Shown here in pieces: positions 1 to 14,095 of a stretch of 64,000 nucleotides of DNA. Both the position numbers and the translations under genes were made by a program. The notes under the pieces were generated by a model. The model saw only the letters and a list, made by a program, of their open reading frames with translations, was not told the DNA's origin and did no database searches. The stretch lies in NCBI GenBank assembly GCA_013398055.1, contig VZRS01004068.1, positions 147,769 through 211,768 of the forward strand, written 5' to 3'. Each line of letters opens with the position of its first letter. Position 1 is the stretch's first letter. This DNA is from Ifrita kowaldi (taxonomy: Eukaryota; Chordata; Aves; Passeriformes; Cinclosomatidae).

Positions 1-3000
1 TTTATCTGGAACAAAAATCTAGATAAGCTTACCTTTACACTTGCAAAATAATAAATATTTATAAACAAATGTTCCCCCTTCTACTTACAATATCAGGGCA
101 CTATGCCTTTACACTTTAAAAATCTAAATATTGGAAGCATGGTTTAAATTAGCACAGTGCACAGGACACTGCCAATGAATTATCCACCAATAAAAACCAC
201 GTTTGGAGGCGGGAGAAACTCTGGGAGCTTCCAACACGCGCCACAGAACAGATATTCAAAGTAGCTGAGTCACTGTGGTTTTCTGAAATGAGCCTCCAAC
301 CAGGACTTGAAGGAAGGAACATTAAGCGACAAGCACTTCAAAATCTCTGACAGATTAAAGTTTTTCTTTTAAAGTTCCCCATTTCTTCAGTCTAAGGCTT
401 CAGCTTCTTTACTTCACACTTTTTTCCCTTTTATTTCTGGTTTTTGAATACTTTGATATCCAGCTCCCAACACAACGTTTAACTTCAATCCTGCATTAAA
501 CATCAGAGCAAGGACCAGGCTCACCAGACTTCTAAAAACCCAGGGCAGACAGGCAAATCCAGTAGTTTCTGCACAGAAAAGGTACAAGAAAGAGAACAGA
601 AAATGTAAACATTGGAAATACCTGGAGAGAACACAAGGTACAGCAGGATGGAATTAATTCAGCGTGAGATGCAGACAGCTCCCCTCAATCCCTTCCTGGT
701 TTTAGGCAGCAGCAAACCTCAGGGAAGGATCACAAAGATCCTCAGTACAGCACAAATGTATGCAGCCATCAGGTATGGAACTAACACTGAAAGCTGAAAG
801 AAAGGAATTTCTGCACATAAAAATCCCCTGTCCCTGGCAAGTGTCGGGAAACAAGAACCAATTTTTCTGATTTTTTCTTTCCTCTCAAGAACTTTACTTT
901 TTCTCTGAGGGTTTGGGTCGTGCTTTTTTCTGCTCGATTACAGAAAATGAAAAACTTGGATATTTTCATATTCTTCCTCAGTAAGGGATTCATGCAGAAG
1001 CTGCAAGCACGGAATATTTTCTCCTGTTCAATTCTGAACATTGTTTTACTCATTAGTGGGAAGAATAAGAACCCCATGTGGACTCCACATCTCCTCAAAA
1101 CCGTGCTAAGGCTTTTCCTCCCATCCTCACACGACTCCCTCTCCCTGTTCAGTGGGTGCTGGCTCGGGGTGCAGACGCAGCACAGGGAATTGTGGCTCCC
1201 CTCTGGAAACACACCCTGAGACAGCTCAGCCTCAGCACAGCTGCAAGGCTTCCCCTCAATCAAACACTCCACAGAGGCAAAGAACTAATTACATTTCTTC
1301 CCTTCACAGCTCTCCCTGCTGCTCCTCTGCCTTCAAGGTCCTCCCAGCATTGCTCAGCACTGAGGATTGGGAACACTGAGCAGCTGTGGTGATGCCTTCT
1401 GATCTTTCAAGGTAACTGCACCTAAATACTAAAAAATGAACATGAAAACACATTCTCTCAGCAATTTTTGCATCAGATAAAAATGACAAATTAAATGTCA
1501 ACCGTAATACTAAGATTAAAAAGACCTGCTGTGAAATATTGGTGGATGTTCATGGCATAAGCTACTACAATTAAATATAAATATAAGATCATCTCTATAT
1601 ACTGTACTCCTTTTTCCTACAATGTTTATTTGTGTATACACACAGATAGAAATATATACGTGAACCTGTAAGGAGACTGCAATACAAATAAGCTGTTAAA
1701 GCCCAGAGTTCTCTGCAGGCAAATTCTGATCCCAACACAGAATTATTATCTGTCAAGTTTCCCAAGTCTTCACAGAACACAAAAACTTTCAGCACATGAC
1801 AGGCTGCATATGGAAAAAATTATATTTGGGATTAAATCTTATAAATCATATTTGAAGGATCTTCTCCTCATTGTAATTCTTCATGACCAAGGCCATCTGC
1901 CTGACAGGGAGTGGGAGGATAGAAATTCTTCACTTATTTTAAAGCTTGTCAATGCCAGCCCAGAACGTTATTTGTAAAATCTATATTGCCTTCAGATTTA
2001 CCTCCAACCCCCAAGGCAGGAGCTCAGGGTGCTGCCACTCCTATTTAGAGAGGATGCCCTTTGCAGCAGGGAAAGATTATTCTCCCTATGGAGCACATGC
2101 AGAGCACGGAGCCACCATCCCATAACACTGCTGAGTGCTCCTACAGCAAAGGCACAGCTTTAATTTCCCAGGAAAATGTGGTGATCAAGTCACTCTTACA
2201 GGACCTCAAGTTCTGATCAGCTTTTGTGGCAATCACCTGAGTATGGGACACATTATTGGCCCTTTCACCAATAAGGAAAATGCACTTTTGAAGGACAGAA
2301 CAAACGAAGTCAACACAACCCTCAGTGAAGCTGCACAGAAGTGTCTGCTCCAAAAAGCCTCTTTGCTCAGTACTGATGCTAAGACATGAGCAAGAAGTCA
2401 AAGGCACCTGGATGCCATAAAAATCCAGTTAAAGGTCCAGGAAAATGCTGTGGTTGAGAAAGGCTCTGTGCTGAAGCCATTTGTGACCAGGCAACATCAC
2501 AGATCCACCACTTGGTGCTTTCTTTGGAGCCTTTGGTGCTGGCAAATCAAAGCTCTGAGTCTGGAGCATTTGCCAGATCAGCACTGCAATTCCTGCTTTT
2601 GGGAGGAGTTTGGGAAAACACCAATGCCAACATCCAGCTCAGCCCTCCCTGGTCCCGTTCTCCCCTTCAGAGGTCTGCAAAGGGGACTGAACTCTCCCTC
2701 TTTCCACGCTGCTGCTGCTTACATTCTAATAATGCTGAGATTTATTCCTCTTTCTCTGACAATAAAATGCAGCTTTATGGCAGCAGGAGCAGCTGTGGAC
2801 TGGAATCCCCGACCCGAACCAGCCCCTTTGGACTGGGTCCCAGAGAGTGCTGGGCCACCACCAGCCCAAATCTCTGCCCCCAGGGCTGGTCAAAGCCAAC
2901 TGGTGCTGGCTGGAGATCACGTGCTGCTCCAAAGGGGAGGGAAAGCATTTTTGTAGCTCTAGCTCAGATTTTTTCCTTTTCAGGATGGCTGCTCCCTCAT

Positions 3001-6000
3001 CCAGCTCCCTCACTTCCTCATGCCTGCAAGTTCTGTGTTTATTTTTCCCTTGTATAATTTTTAACCTCGGCAAATAAAAGGGTTGACATTCACTAAATGC
3101 AAGGTCTAAGTGCTACCAGATTGCTTCTGCATAGCACAGCTCTGTATCCTCAATAAAACCCAGCTCGGGCATAATTTGTTCTGGTTCAGGCAGGGGAGGA
3201 TCCTGCAGCAGTGTTCTCAGCACTGTCACGGCTTCTCTGCTGTCAGTAGAGCTTGCAGGAGATTTCTTACTCTGAACATCTCACTGAGAGCTACAGAAAG
3301 GCTCTTCAACCACAACACGAGGAGTTACGTTTTCGTTGAACTTCTGTACATTACATAATCAAAACAGATGATAATTGCCAACACAGAGGGCTCAGTGCTG
3401 ACTATTTTCACAAATTAGGAATGAAGAAGCATTAGCCCTAACACATAAGGCCCTCTCTGACTGAATAGTTGTTCATTAGAATAAAATTTTCAAGGAACAT
3501 TGTGCTTGGTGTCAGTCTGTAATGGCTGTTGTGGTGTTTCCACACTCGTGTGGCACATAAGGCTTCTTTTACACATTTGTCAGGGGCCACCAAAGCTAAT
3601 CCAGGATCTTTGCAACTCCCTACCCCCAGCCAGCCAGTTGCCAAGCAAGGAAACAAACAGTTTATTCCTAAAGATCCAGTAAGGTGCTTTTCAAGACTGA
3701 CCTCAAAGCAGTGAATTCGTCTCTGGATGGCAAGAAAATGCAAAGCAGTTTTCAGAGACAAGAACCTTCACCGACGGCTCACTTGATCCCTGGAGTTTGG
3801 ATCACAAACTTTCGAGTCAGGCAGGAAAGACTGGAGGTTTTTACACACTCAGGCCCCAAATCACCAGGAGCTTGACAGATCAGCACTGGCACCTTGATCT
3901 CCACCCAGCAATGTGGAGAATGCAGCTGGAGGTGCTAGAACTGCAGCAGGAACTGAGGGAGAGGAATCACACTCAGGGGTTGACACGTTAAGTACTACAC
4001 TTCATCCTGAAGGATGAATCCAGATCCTGCAAGGAGGAGGGCAGAATATTCCATCTCCAGCAGTGTGGGAAGGGAGGAAGACGTGAGTGGCACAGGCTGT
4101 TTGCTGAAGACACCTGGCAAGGTCTGGCTTCCCTCGCAGCACATTTTTATGGCTGGCCATGCTGGCAGCCTCAGCACTTTCCTCCTGACTGCTCTCAAAC
4201 ACAAGTACTCGCAGCTTTACTTCCCTCAGACACCACCACTGCAGTCAGGACTCTTGCTCAGTGAAGAACAGGCTGCCCAGAAAATCAGAAGTGAAATTAT
4301 TTAACTTCTGGGTTGGGCTCCTCTTGGACTAATGACTTCCATGTGGCACTTGGACACAGCACCTGTGAGGCCTCCTTGATATGGGGACTTAACATATTTA
4401 TCTCTTGTCTTCTAAAGTAAATAACGTAAATTAATATATTTTTGAATTGTAACTCATTTCAAAATACGAAGCCTTATCTTTTAAATAAGTTTTTAGTGTA
4501 ATTTACTGCTACTGCAAGCAGCACAAAACTTCACTGTGCCCTAAGAGCAAGAGAAGGGAGACGATACCAAAGAGACTCTGAAGAGTTGGACACAGATGAG
4601 CTCCCCAGGGGTGTCACAGTGCATCCATCTGCTCCCCCTGAACAACCAAACACCTCACGACCACAGCAAGTCAAGGGGTGAGAGGAAATCAAACCTGGCC
4701 ACAGAGAAAATGTCAAGAGGGAAAAGCTCAAGAGGCCAGGTGTGGTTCCCTAAAGCTTACTGGGGAAGACAGACCTAAAACCAAAACCCCTGAAGCATCA
4801 AGATGCAAATCTAAATGTGAATTGGATGATCCAGGAGCATGGATCACACCTTCCCTGACTGTGGGCTCCTCAGGAATCATCAAGCCAAGGGGAGCCAAGA
4901 GGCTGTGCCTGAAGCTCAGCCCTGCAAGTGTCAGCACTTCCAAGCTGAAAATGCTTTTCTGAACCGAACCTGAGTGCGTTTGGCACCAAATGTCTGCACT
5001 TCCACACACCCAGCACAGCCCACAGCTAAGTCCTGGGAACGTCTTTAAGGGAACTACAGCTGCTTTTGACCGAATATAAGCGCTTTTCACCTCAACTGCA
5101 AAGCCCTGCCACAAGAGGTGATGACCCACTGGTAACTCAGTCTGCTCCCACCAAATTGGGAAGCATCATTTAGATGATCCTTGTCTAGAAGACCTCTTCC
5201 CATGTATTTGGGTGTCTCAAGCACCCAATAGTAGGTGAACACAGCTCCAAAGAACTCCAAACAGTAGTGGAGAACAGACCAACTCACCCAGCCTCCCACC
5301 CCAGACCTGCTTATTTTGTATTTTTTGTATTTATACCCAAATAACCAACTTGCACATAAGAGAACAATAATTCATCACAGCTCCTGTATTGCAAAGAAGC
5401 AAATCTTTGGCTCTAGGTTACCACAGCTGGATAGAATCTCACCCAGAGCCAGGTCAGTGAGCCTGGGCACAACAAATACACTCCCAGTGAGGTGTTCTGG
5501 ACTGCCAGCAGGATTTTACACCCCAGACCTTACCTGAGGCTCTCCCTAAAGTCTCTCAGCACTTTAGATAATGAGCGTACAGCTCAAGATGTTCCTGGTA
5601 CCTGGGAGACTTCTGCTCTCACACCCAGGGTTTTTCCACACAATTTATGACATTATCCATCTGTCTGCATCCTTCTAAACGAGCGAGACTCCTTCCCCTG
5701 CAGAGCACTCAGGCTGTGCTGGCAGGAAGCACAACACCCACTCTGCAGTTTACCTGAAGGGCCTCTGCAAGTGCCTGGGATCGATGAGACTCCCCAGCAC
5801 CTCAATCTTCCCAGCTCACAGAACAGACTCTGAGAGTTCCTTTCTAAAGGAACAGAGCAAAAGAGATGGGGCGCACAGCAGAGCACAACAGTTGACTACT
5901 CGAAATATTAAGCAAGCCAGCAATTTTAATAACTTTGTTATATCAAAAGATAGGCACCAATGTCACCCCACCCCCACAATTCATCAAGGCATTTCACTCC

Positions 6001-6920
6001 CTTGGGCTCTTGTGACTAAGTATAATATTTCATTAAATATCCTGTTCATACTGGCTTATGTACTAGGGAACACACTAATTTTAGAAAACTGATTAGCTAG
6101 TTCTTTCTAACCGAATGTTATTGTAGCTAAGGTCAGATTTTGCACTGAAACTATGGCAACAAAGCCACAGTATTCTTTTGTCTACAAGGTTGGGACCAGG
6201 TTCATTAACAGAACTGCTCTACTTAATAGCTCAGCACTGCTTTTTGGCAATCCCTTCCTCGATCCTACCTGAAATACCCTGAGCTTTCCACAGGGGAAAA
6301 GGCTCAGACCTGCAAGAGTTGAGAAAGAATGAATGTTCAAAACAGCATTTTGCTTATTTCTTCAGTTGTAGGGCACAGTCAACCCCCCTTGTCCCACTCA
6401 GAGCTCATCAGGACGGAACTGCCACCCACATTTGCAGATGGACCAAGTGCACGGACCAAACTTCTCACCAGGAGTTCAAATAAATCCTCCCCCCACTCCT
6501 TCCTGTGCTGTACCTGAACCAACAGATTGGGTTGCACACAGTGTTCCAGTTATGCATATTAATGGCACTTTCTGTTTCAAAGGGGCTTTGCTCTGCCTTC
6601 ATCTCCATGCAAAACATCCCAGATGAAAGCACTTGAAACCCAGGAGTTGGCAGGCAGATGTTTGGCCACAGGACTCGGGGCACGGAGCAGCAGGGAAACA
6701 CAGCCCAGCAAATCTCTGCAGCCTGTGCCTCGCAGAGCCAGCTCCTCCTGCCACAGCCACCTGCACAGACCCTCCTGCTCTGTGCCACACAGACCCTTCC
6801 CAGGAGCTTGGTATCCCATCAGTGGGACGCAGAAAAAAAGTACCTGAAACCACCTCGATTAAAGCAGTAATTATTTAGCCAGTCATTTGTTCATTATCTC
6901 TGCTGAGCACATCAACACAG

Positions 6921-7082
6921 AATCCCTGAAGGGTTTGGGTTGGAAGGGACCTTAAAGCCCATCCATTCCCACCCTGCCATGGCAGGGACACCTTCCACTG
7001 TCCCAGGCTGCTCCAAGCCCCCTCCATCCTGGCCTTGGACACTGCCAGGGATCCAGGGGCAGCCCCAGCTGCTCTGGGTAAC
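6921..7082 (-). mobile_element. CR1 LINE fragment, 3' end
   Basis: The text GGGTTTGGGTTGGAAGGGAC followed by CCATGGCAGGGACACCTTCC and a GCTGCTCCAAGCC block is the antisense form of the avian CR1 3' end. The element is therefore on the minus strand and truncated at its 5' end. It is non-coding debris within the ITPR1 intron. Confidence 0.9.
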
Positions 7083-8929
7083 AAAGCACCACAGAGCCAG
7101 GATGTCTTTGGGATATCCTGGTACTCCATCACAAATGTTTACTGACTGCACCACAGACTCATCTGGCTTCACACGCCAGTAAGGAACCATTGCAAGAGAT
7201 GTGGGAAATGAAATAAAAACAGCTTTCCAATTCACTCTCTGTGATAAAAAACCTAACCAGCCAACCTCCCCTTTGCTTCCTGCCTCCACCCTGATCAGGG
7301 TGTCCCAAGCCTTAGCAGATATAAAGCAAACTTGTCGGCATGAAAAAGCAACACCTCCAACTTCCCAGCTTTTTTCAAATATCTAAATGCTGCAGTGACA
7401 ATTGTCCCCAACATCTGCTTGCACGTAGGCTGCAGTGGGCTAAAGTTTCACAATTCAGAGACAGGATTCAGGATTTCTTCATCTTATAAAGGGCAGCAAA
7501 TTCAAATGTGTACAAGCAGTTGGCAGTTTTCTAGTGCAGCTCTATAAATACTGAAAGATTCCTCATCAAGGCAGCATAAAGTATTTTAGATTTAACTATA
7601 TCTTAATTCAGCAAGATTGAAAGATTTTTTTTTACTCAAAATGCTCAATGCTTCAATTTTGAATAAAAAAAAAATTATAGGCACAACAACAGACTGTATT
7701 TTTATCATTTTTCACTTCCATCAAACAACCTAAAAGTCTATTTTGATTTTTACACTTCTTATTTTGATTTTTACTCTTTTTGAAAATGGGGTAAGAGGCA
7801 CCATTTTTTCTTTTTATAATGTTTGGCTGCAGAACAGAGAAGTTGGTAAGTGGATATTCACTATTATGCTCCACTTTCTACTTCTGGGATTCAGCACGGG
7901 CATTTTAATCTGACTTGGACGTCTCAAAACTGGAAAGGAGTTTCTGTTGCAAGTGATGGATGTCTCTGCAAGAAGGCTTTGGCCTTAGCACTCAGGCACT
8001 CCCCAAAGCTCTGCTTCCTGCATGAAAAACAAATCCTGCTATTTGAACTGCTAATATCAGAGGGGGGAAAAAAAAGTCGTATTTAGACTCTAGTTTAAAT
8101 ATTCCTTAAAGGAATCCAGGCATCTTAATAATTAATGCATCCAAGCATTTCAGCAGCATTAGAAACTCCATGTTCAAAATGAAAAGAAGCCCAAACTCGG
8201 CTGTGCAGCTCAGGTCTATCCCATCCTCTTCACCATCATTCCAGCTCAACCCTCAGCAACACACCCACTCCAGCTCAGCTGAGAGAGTCAAACAATTCAG
8301 GCTATTTCCCACCAAAGTTTAAAAAGCTGATATCATCCCTTTTACCACAGCAGATCAGGAAAAGTGTGCGTGGAGAGCACCAGGATTCAAGGCTGCCCAC
8401 TTACTGGAAGCTGAACACAGGAACCTCAGGCTGATCCCACAGAAAATTCGTGATGAGCACAGGGGGTGGCACTGAGCTACCCCACAGCTTACAGAGGGCA
8501 CTCTATATGCTGCTCATCCTCTTCCAAAACCAGCATGCAGAGGGACCTGGTTGTTTGTTTTAGCTTGTTTTTTAATCTTCAGAAGGGAAAATTATGTATG
8601 TGACCCTTCCACTGAAAGAATCCCTTAATCTCAGCCCTGATGCCAAACTATAAACAAGGCTGCCCTGGCTAAATAAGGGTAAATAATGTGTAAGTGTGCA
8701 ACAGAATTCCAGAGCCTCCACCAGACCTGCATGAATCACAGATTTCCTTCATATTTTTCCTTCATATGGAGTTTCCTCCATGTAACACAAAGCAGGGGTG
8801 GGGAGGCTTCAGCTCAGTGATAGCAAAGCTCTGAAGGGCAAAATGTAAAACATTTCTGCTGGGGAGAAACACACTGACTTCATCAATGCTGAGCACAGGG
8901 ATAACTCAGCAACATCCATCAGAGCTGGG

Positions 8930-9152
8930 ACTGGATATTGGGAAGGAATCCTTCCTTGGGAGGGTGGGGAGGTTCTGGCAGAGGGTGCCCAGAGAAGCTG
9001 TGGCTGCCCCTGGATCCCTGGAGATTTCCTTGGATCCCAAGGCCAGGTTGGACAGGGCTTGGAGCAGCCTGGGACAGTGGAAGGTGTCCCTGCCCCTGGT
9101 GGCACTGGATGGGCTTTAAGGTCCCTTCCAACCCAAGCCATTCCATGATTCA
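8930..9152 (+). mobile_element. CR1 LINE fragment, 3' end
   Basis: A plus-strand CR1 3' end begins near the GGGAGGGTGGGGAGGTTCTG block and runs through CTGGATGGGCTTTAAGGTCC to a terminal CATTCCATGATTC, which resembles the CR1 tail repeat. Most of it is repeated exactly after the N at 9331. Confidence 0.9.
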
Positions 9153-9330
9153 CACCAAATACAGTTTTTCTACCCATATATTTATAAAACTGAAGCTGCC
9201 TGGGGAGTTCTTCCTACTGCAGATGAAGCTGCAGCTGCAGGCTGAGCCCCCCAGGGCTGGCCCCCAACACCTGCAGAGGCACCAGCCACAGGAGCACAGT
9301 ATGGATTAGGATCAAAAGAACAAACAGAAT

Positions 9331-9331
9331 N
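9331..9331. other. Assembly gap (single N)
   Basis: One N separates the two identical 379-bp copies. The true gap size is unknown and may be negative, meaning an overlap. Confidence 0.95.
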
Positions 9332-9531
9332 TTCCTTGGGAGGGTGGGGAGGTTCTGGCAGAGGGTGCCCAGAGAAGCTGTGGCTGCCCCTGGATCCCTG
9401 GAGATTTCCTTGGATCCCAAGGCCAGGTTGGACAGGGCTTGGAGCAGCCTGGGACAGTGGAAGGTGTCCCTGCCCCTGGTGGCACTGGATGGGCTTTAAG
9501 GTCCCTTCCAACCCAAGCCATTCCATGATTC
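9332..9531 (+). mobile_element. CR1 LINE fragment (duplicate copy)
   Basis: This is the second copy of the CR1 3' end seen at 8930-9152, lacking its first 22 bases. It is probably the same physical element assembled twice. Confidence 0.85.
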
Positions 9532-12211
9532 ACACCAAATACAGTTTTTCTACCCATATATTTATAAAACTGAAGCTGCCTGGGGAGTTCTTCCTACTGC
9601 AGATGAAGCTGCAGCTGCAGGCTGAGCCCCCCAGGGCTGGCCCCCAACACCTGCAGAGGCACCAGCCACAGGAGCACAGTATGGATTAGGATCAAAAGAA
9701 CAAACAGAATTTGAACTACTCCTCTTCTGCTTCGCCATGAGGGTATTTTAAGTCTAAGATATGGGTTCATTCCTTGAACATCTTGCCAAAAAAAGAGTGT
9801 TGCCCAGCAACTACTAAAACAATGTTCTGGAAGGAGGGAGCTGCTGGACAAATTAACCCAGTGCGTGCCCTTTTTGCCAGAGTTTCACGCAGCTATCGCA
9901 GGGCTGCTGGGAGCCTGGCAGCCAGCTCTGCATCCCAAATAAAGAGCTGCAAGGAATTTCCTGAGAAGCCTGTCAGACAGCCTGTTTTGCTGTAGTAGCA
10001 GTGTCTTGCATTAAACAAACACATTTGGCTTCGCGCAGGGCTGCGCTCCAGTACAAATGAACACAAACAAACCTCTGCAAACGCACAAACTCACTAATAA
10101 AGCACACAACAGCAGCCCCAGCACCAAATCACCAGCCCCGGGCTCTGCTGCAGCTCCACCAGCACGGGCAGGGCTGACTTTCACCTGCAGAATAAGGATC
10201 TCTCCGAGCACTGCAGCAGGAGTGACTTCCAGTGGAATGTGGGGCTTCAGCCCAGCTGAGGCTCGGCTCCAGCTCCTACTTCCCACATCAACCCGTGCAC
10301 GTTCAAAGGAAGTTCATTTCTAGCCACTCTTCAGCTGCACAGTCACACTCAAAGATGGCAATTAGAGCAGTGCTTCCAGCTTAATAAAAACATTAAATGT
10401 CTCTTCTGTTCAAAGAAGTGCAGGTAACTAAGGAACTGTCACACTCCTGTTTTTAGGAGACTCGTACAAGGAGGATTTCTTCCAGGAATCTCATCTGCAC
10501 ACAGTACATTTACAATGGTTAAGTAAAAAAACCTCTTTTGCCTATTTTTAAAAAGAAACGCCCTAATAAATGTACTCTTCAGTCTTCACATTTTGCAAGG
10601 CAGTTTTAGAGGACTTTTGAATTATTTGGAGCTGGAAGCACAAAGGGGCAGAGAAACACTACACTTGAAAAAACCAAACACACCCAAGCCACCATATTTA
10701 AAGTGGATACAGAAAGCCAGAATAAAATAAAATCCACCGAAATCTTAGACCATAATTACCATCCAACCTCAAACCACTGACCTCAGGTGCTGTGAAATCC
10801 TGGTTAGGATGGAGAGGAGTAAGAAAAAGTATCAGCCTTCACACCTTCAAGCGATCAAACGAGTATTTTAACGACCTAGAGGCACCACAGCATCTACCAC
10901 GTGAAATAACTGCAGGTAAACACTCACTGGAACTTGAGTGTGCTGCACTAACGTCCTTTGGAGTTCTTTCCCACTCCAGGACTTCACTCTTTTCCATCTA
11001 ATAACCCTGGAATTATTTTGTTTTTTCCCCGTCTCGTTTACACTTCTACTCCACACTCCAACCCTGAACACCACCGCCTCTGACTCTCGGCTGCCTCTCG
11101 CACCTCACCCCTTCCAGGACTCCCCCACCACCAGACCCATCTGTCAGCCTACTGTTTCCACAACTTTTGTCAACAAAGCCAGCCCTGGTGTCCTCAGGAT
11201 CCCTCTGCTCGCTTCCCTCCCCGCAGACTGAGCGGCTCTGTGGCTCCCAGCCCTGCTGCCGCACATCCCCCTGTCCCACCCAACACACATCCACCTCCCT
11301 CGCTCCCTTTGCCTCAGGACAGCTCCAAGCTGATCTTTTCCCAGGCACTGATTTCCCAGCACACAGACCCCACCTCCGTTTCAGCTGGGCAGGGGCTGTT
11401 TCTAGGAACAGTTCCTCGGGCAGGGCTGTTTTCACACCACGGTTATCAGTGCTCAGTGACACAACATACTCACACTGGAGCATCCCTGCCAAGCCCCTCT
11501 CTCCAGGCACAGGGATGGTGCACACACCCTCCACTTTGTACACAGCAGCTCTGCTCCACTTCAAGGGTCTCAAGCAGAAAGAAAATCCCCCACCCCCTTG
11601 ACCAGGGCCTTGCTGCTGCCACCAGATGCAAGCAATTAAATGTAGCCTTGGCAACATGACTTTGTACAACCTGAAGCACCTGTGGTTAGGAAAAAAAGCA
11701 GGATGGATCCGTTCTGCCACTGGATAGATAGGCTTGAGTTTCACACTGAATTTTCTTAGAGTCATGTATGCATATCTAAGCAGTCAATCTTGTTTCTAGA
11801 GATCTCTCCTCACGTTGATTAAGCATGAAGTTTATATTTACAACTGTTTTACATCTGCCCACAGAAGACAGATCTGCTCTGAGAAGCTCAGCATGATACT
11901 TCTTGAAAAATGATACCGAAAATAAGATCCCCAAGCCTGGCCAAAGGTCACAGGCTCAGCGTCCATCCCAGGAGGGGACCTCAGCGGGGACTGACCTGCA
12001 TCTGGACACCTTGGAGCACAGGGACACAAAACAGGTCACAGAACCACTGAAGTGCTTCCCCAGTCCTCTGTGAGGGTATCATGCCACTCACTTCCATTTG
12101 ATTCATTTTGTTCTTGCTCCAAGAAGATTTTTGAACATTCCTTCTTAATTACCAGCGCCTGACCCCACTGCTCAGGCCTGCAGCTGCTGTGACGACCAAC
12201 AGGATTCACAC

Positions 12212-12306
12212 ATGGTTTGGGTTGGAAGGGAGCTCAAAACTCATCCCATTCCTCCCCCTGCCACAGGCAGGGACACCTTCCCCTATCCCAGACTGCTCCA
12301 AGCCCA
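12212..12306 (-). mobile_element. CR1 LINE fragment, diverged
   Basis: ATGGTTTGGGTTGGAAGGGA and CAGGGACACCTTCC with CTGCTCCAAGCCCATC mark a short antisense CR1 3' end. It is only about 95 bp long and more diverged than the other copies. Confidence 0.8.
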
Positions 12307-13662
12307 TCTAACTTCTGCACAAAAATGGGGTATTTTCCATGTCTGGTGAAGATGGGGTGATAAACTCCATTATTACTTCTTCTGAGCATATTTATCATGG
12401 AAAGCATTTTATCTCAGACTACACTGACAAAGTATGTGTATAAATAAGAGAAAAGCCTGCTAAAATTTTATGGCTCTTGTTGCCATTTACCATTAAGCAT
12501 AAACTTCCCCATGAAAGCTTAACTGAAGTAACTACAAAGGTTGGAAAAGGTTCACACCATTCTTTCTCCCTGTATAAATTATAAGTAATATGAGAACATT
12601 TACAATGTCTAACCACAGTGTTTTATGTCAGACAAATGTCTCTCTGTACTTGCAGTTCCTAAAGTGTGCTAGCAAGAACTGCCTTTTTCTCATTCTTTTC
12701 TCTCTCTCCCTCCGCCTCCTTCTGCACCCAGCAGTCTCAGTCAAATCTGGCTTTATTCTTTCATACAATTTTAACATCAAGAATGCCTCAAGTCAAGGCT
12801 CTGCTTCACATAAGAACACTGTTCTTTCTTGGAGAGCTTAACACTGAATGCTGAAACTTCCCCAGGTTGCCTCTTTAGTGTTTCAATTATCAGCTCTTCA
12901 GTTTTCCAGGAAAAAGGGAGAAAAACCAACAAGAACTCACAGACTTCAGCAGTATTTTAAAAGGAGAGTTTCATTATATGAGACACCATGTCATGGCAAA
13001 AAACCCCAAACCCACCCAAGTAACAGCAAGCAAAACTAGCAGTACAGATGGTACATGATTTTCAAGGGCAGCCACCTGCAGCTCTGGCCACACCTGGATG
13101 GAATTACAGTGATTCTGAGACCCTGATAAAGGCAAAGCACAACCAAGGAAACCAGATTCAAAGAAACAAGACACACATTTGCTGCTACATCTGAAACAAT
13201 AAAATCCAGATCAAAACTGTAGAATATTTGGCTGAGTTATCCTTTGGGTAAAAGATGCAACCCAGGGGTGAGAAACAGAATTCAAGGTCTTTGCAAACAA
13301 AATCCCAGTTAGTGCTTCCCTTCCTGTCTGAGGCCTTTCTTGGACAAGTCAGCCCTTGCCAAACTGTGCAAAGCAGCAGCACTAATTTCTTATCACTGAG
13401 CATAAGTTTCCTGGCAGAATGAAAGCACAGCCCAAGGTAGCTCATATCAAATTAGGTCAGACAACAATAGTTGTGGCAAACACTTGCTCCTTTTTATTTT
13501 CCTCCTCCCTGAGACAGGTTTGGTACCAGATAATTAGAATGTGTGACAGAATGGAGAAAAAGAAATGAAACTTCCAGAGACCCTGAAAGTTTGGACAGAT
13601 CTGAAAGGCAAACAATTGACAACCTCAATCCCATCCCCTGACAAAGGTTTCTTCTCACTTCC

Positions 13663-14095
13663 TGGGTTTGGCTGGGACAGAGTTAATTTTCTTTGCAGTA
13701 GCTGGCAGAGCCACATTTTGGATTTGTGCTGGAAACTGCTGATAACACAGGGATGTTTCAGTGACTGCTGAGCAGATCTCTGCTCCTCACCTCACCTGCG
13801 AGGGCTGGGGGTGCACGAGGAGCTGGGGGGCAGAGCTGACCCCAGGGATATCCCAGACCATAGAGCCAGGATACAGAGCTGGGAGTGTCTGGAGTGATGG
13901 CATTTGTCTTGGCCCAACACCTGCCTGCCCATGGGGAATGAATTCACAAATTCATTGTTTTGCTTTGCTTGTGTGTGAAGCTTTTCCTTTATCTACTAAA
14001 TGGCTTTATCTGAACATAGAAGTTTTCTCACTCTGCCTCTCCCAATTCTCTCGCCCATCCCACTGGGTGGAGCTGACTCGGGTTCAAACACCACA
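13663..14095 (+). mobile_element. Solo LTR of an avian endogenous retrovirus
   Basis: The segment opens with TGGGTTTGGCTGGGACAGAG and TTAATTTTCTTTGCAGTAGC and ends with a GTGGAGCTGACTCGGGTTCA region followed by CCACA. This is the layout of a widespread bird ERV LTR family, recognised from memory. Before its end lies a block ATTCATTGTTTTGCTTTGCT and a CTACTAAATGG segment resembling its polyadenylation region. No internal retroviral genes or second LTR adjoin it, so it is a solo LTR, possibly with an internal deletion at about 433 bp. It sits 172 bp downstream of the donor of ITPR1 coding exon 2. A clean target-site duplication could not be seen. Confidence 0.75.

Larger units (their letters stand above)
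8952..9710. repeat. 379-bp exact tandem duplication around a one-base gap
   Basis: Positions 8952-9330 and 9332-9710 read as identical over 379 bases, with only an N at 9331 between them. The offset is a constant 380. The duplicated block holds the CR1 fragment and about 175 bp of unique sequence, so this is not two CR1 insertions. A perfect copy abutting an N is the usual signature of overlapping contig ends that were not merged. Confidence 0.9.
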
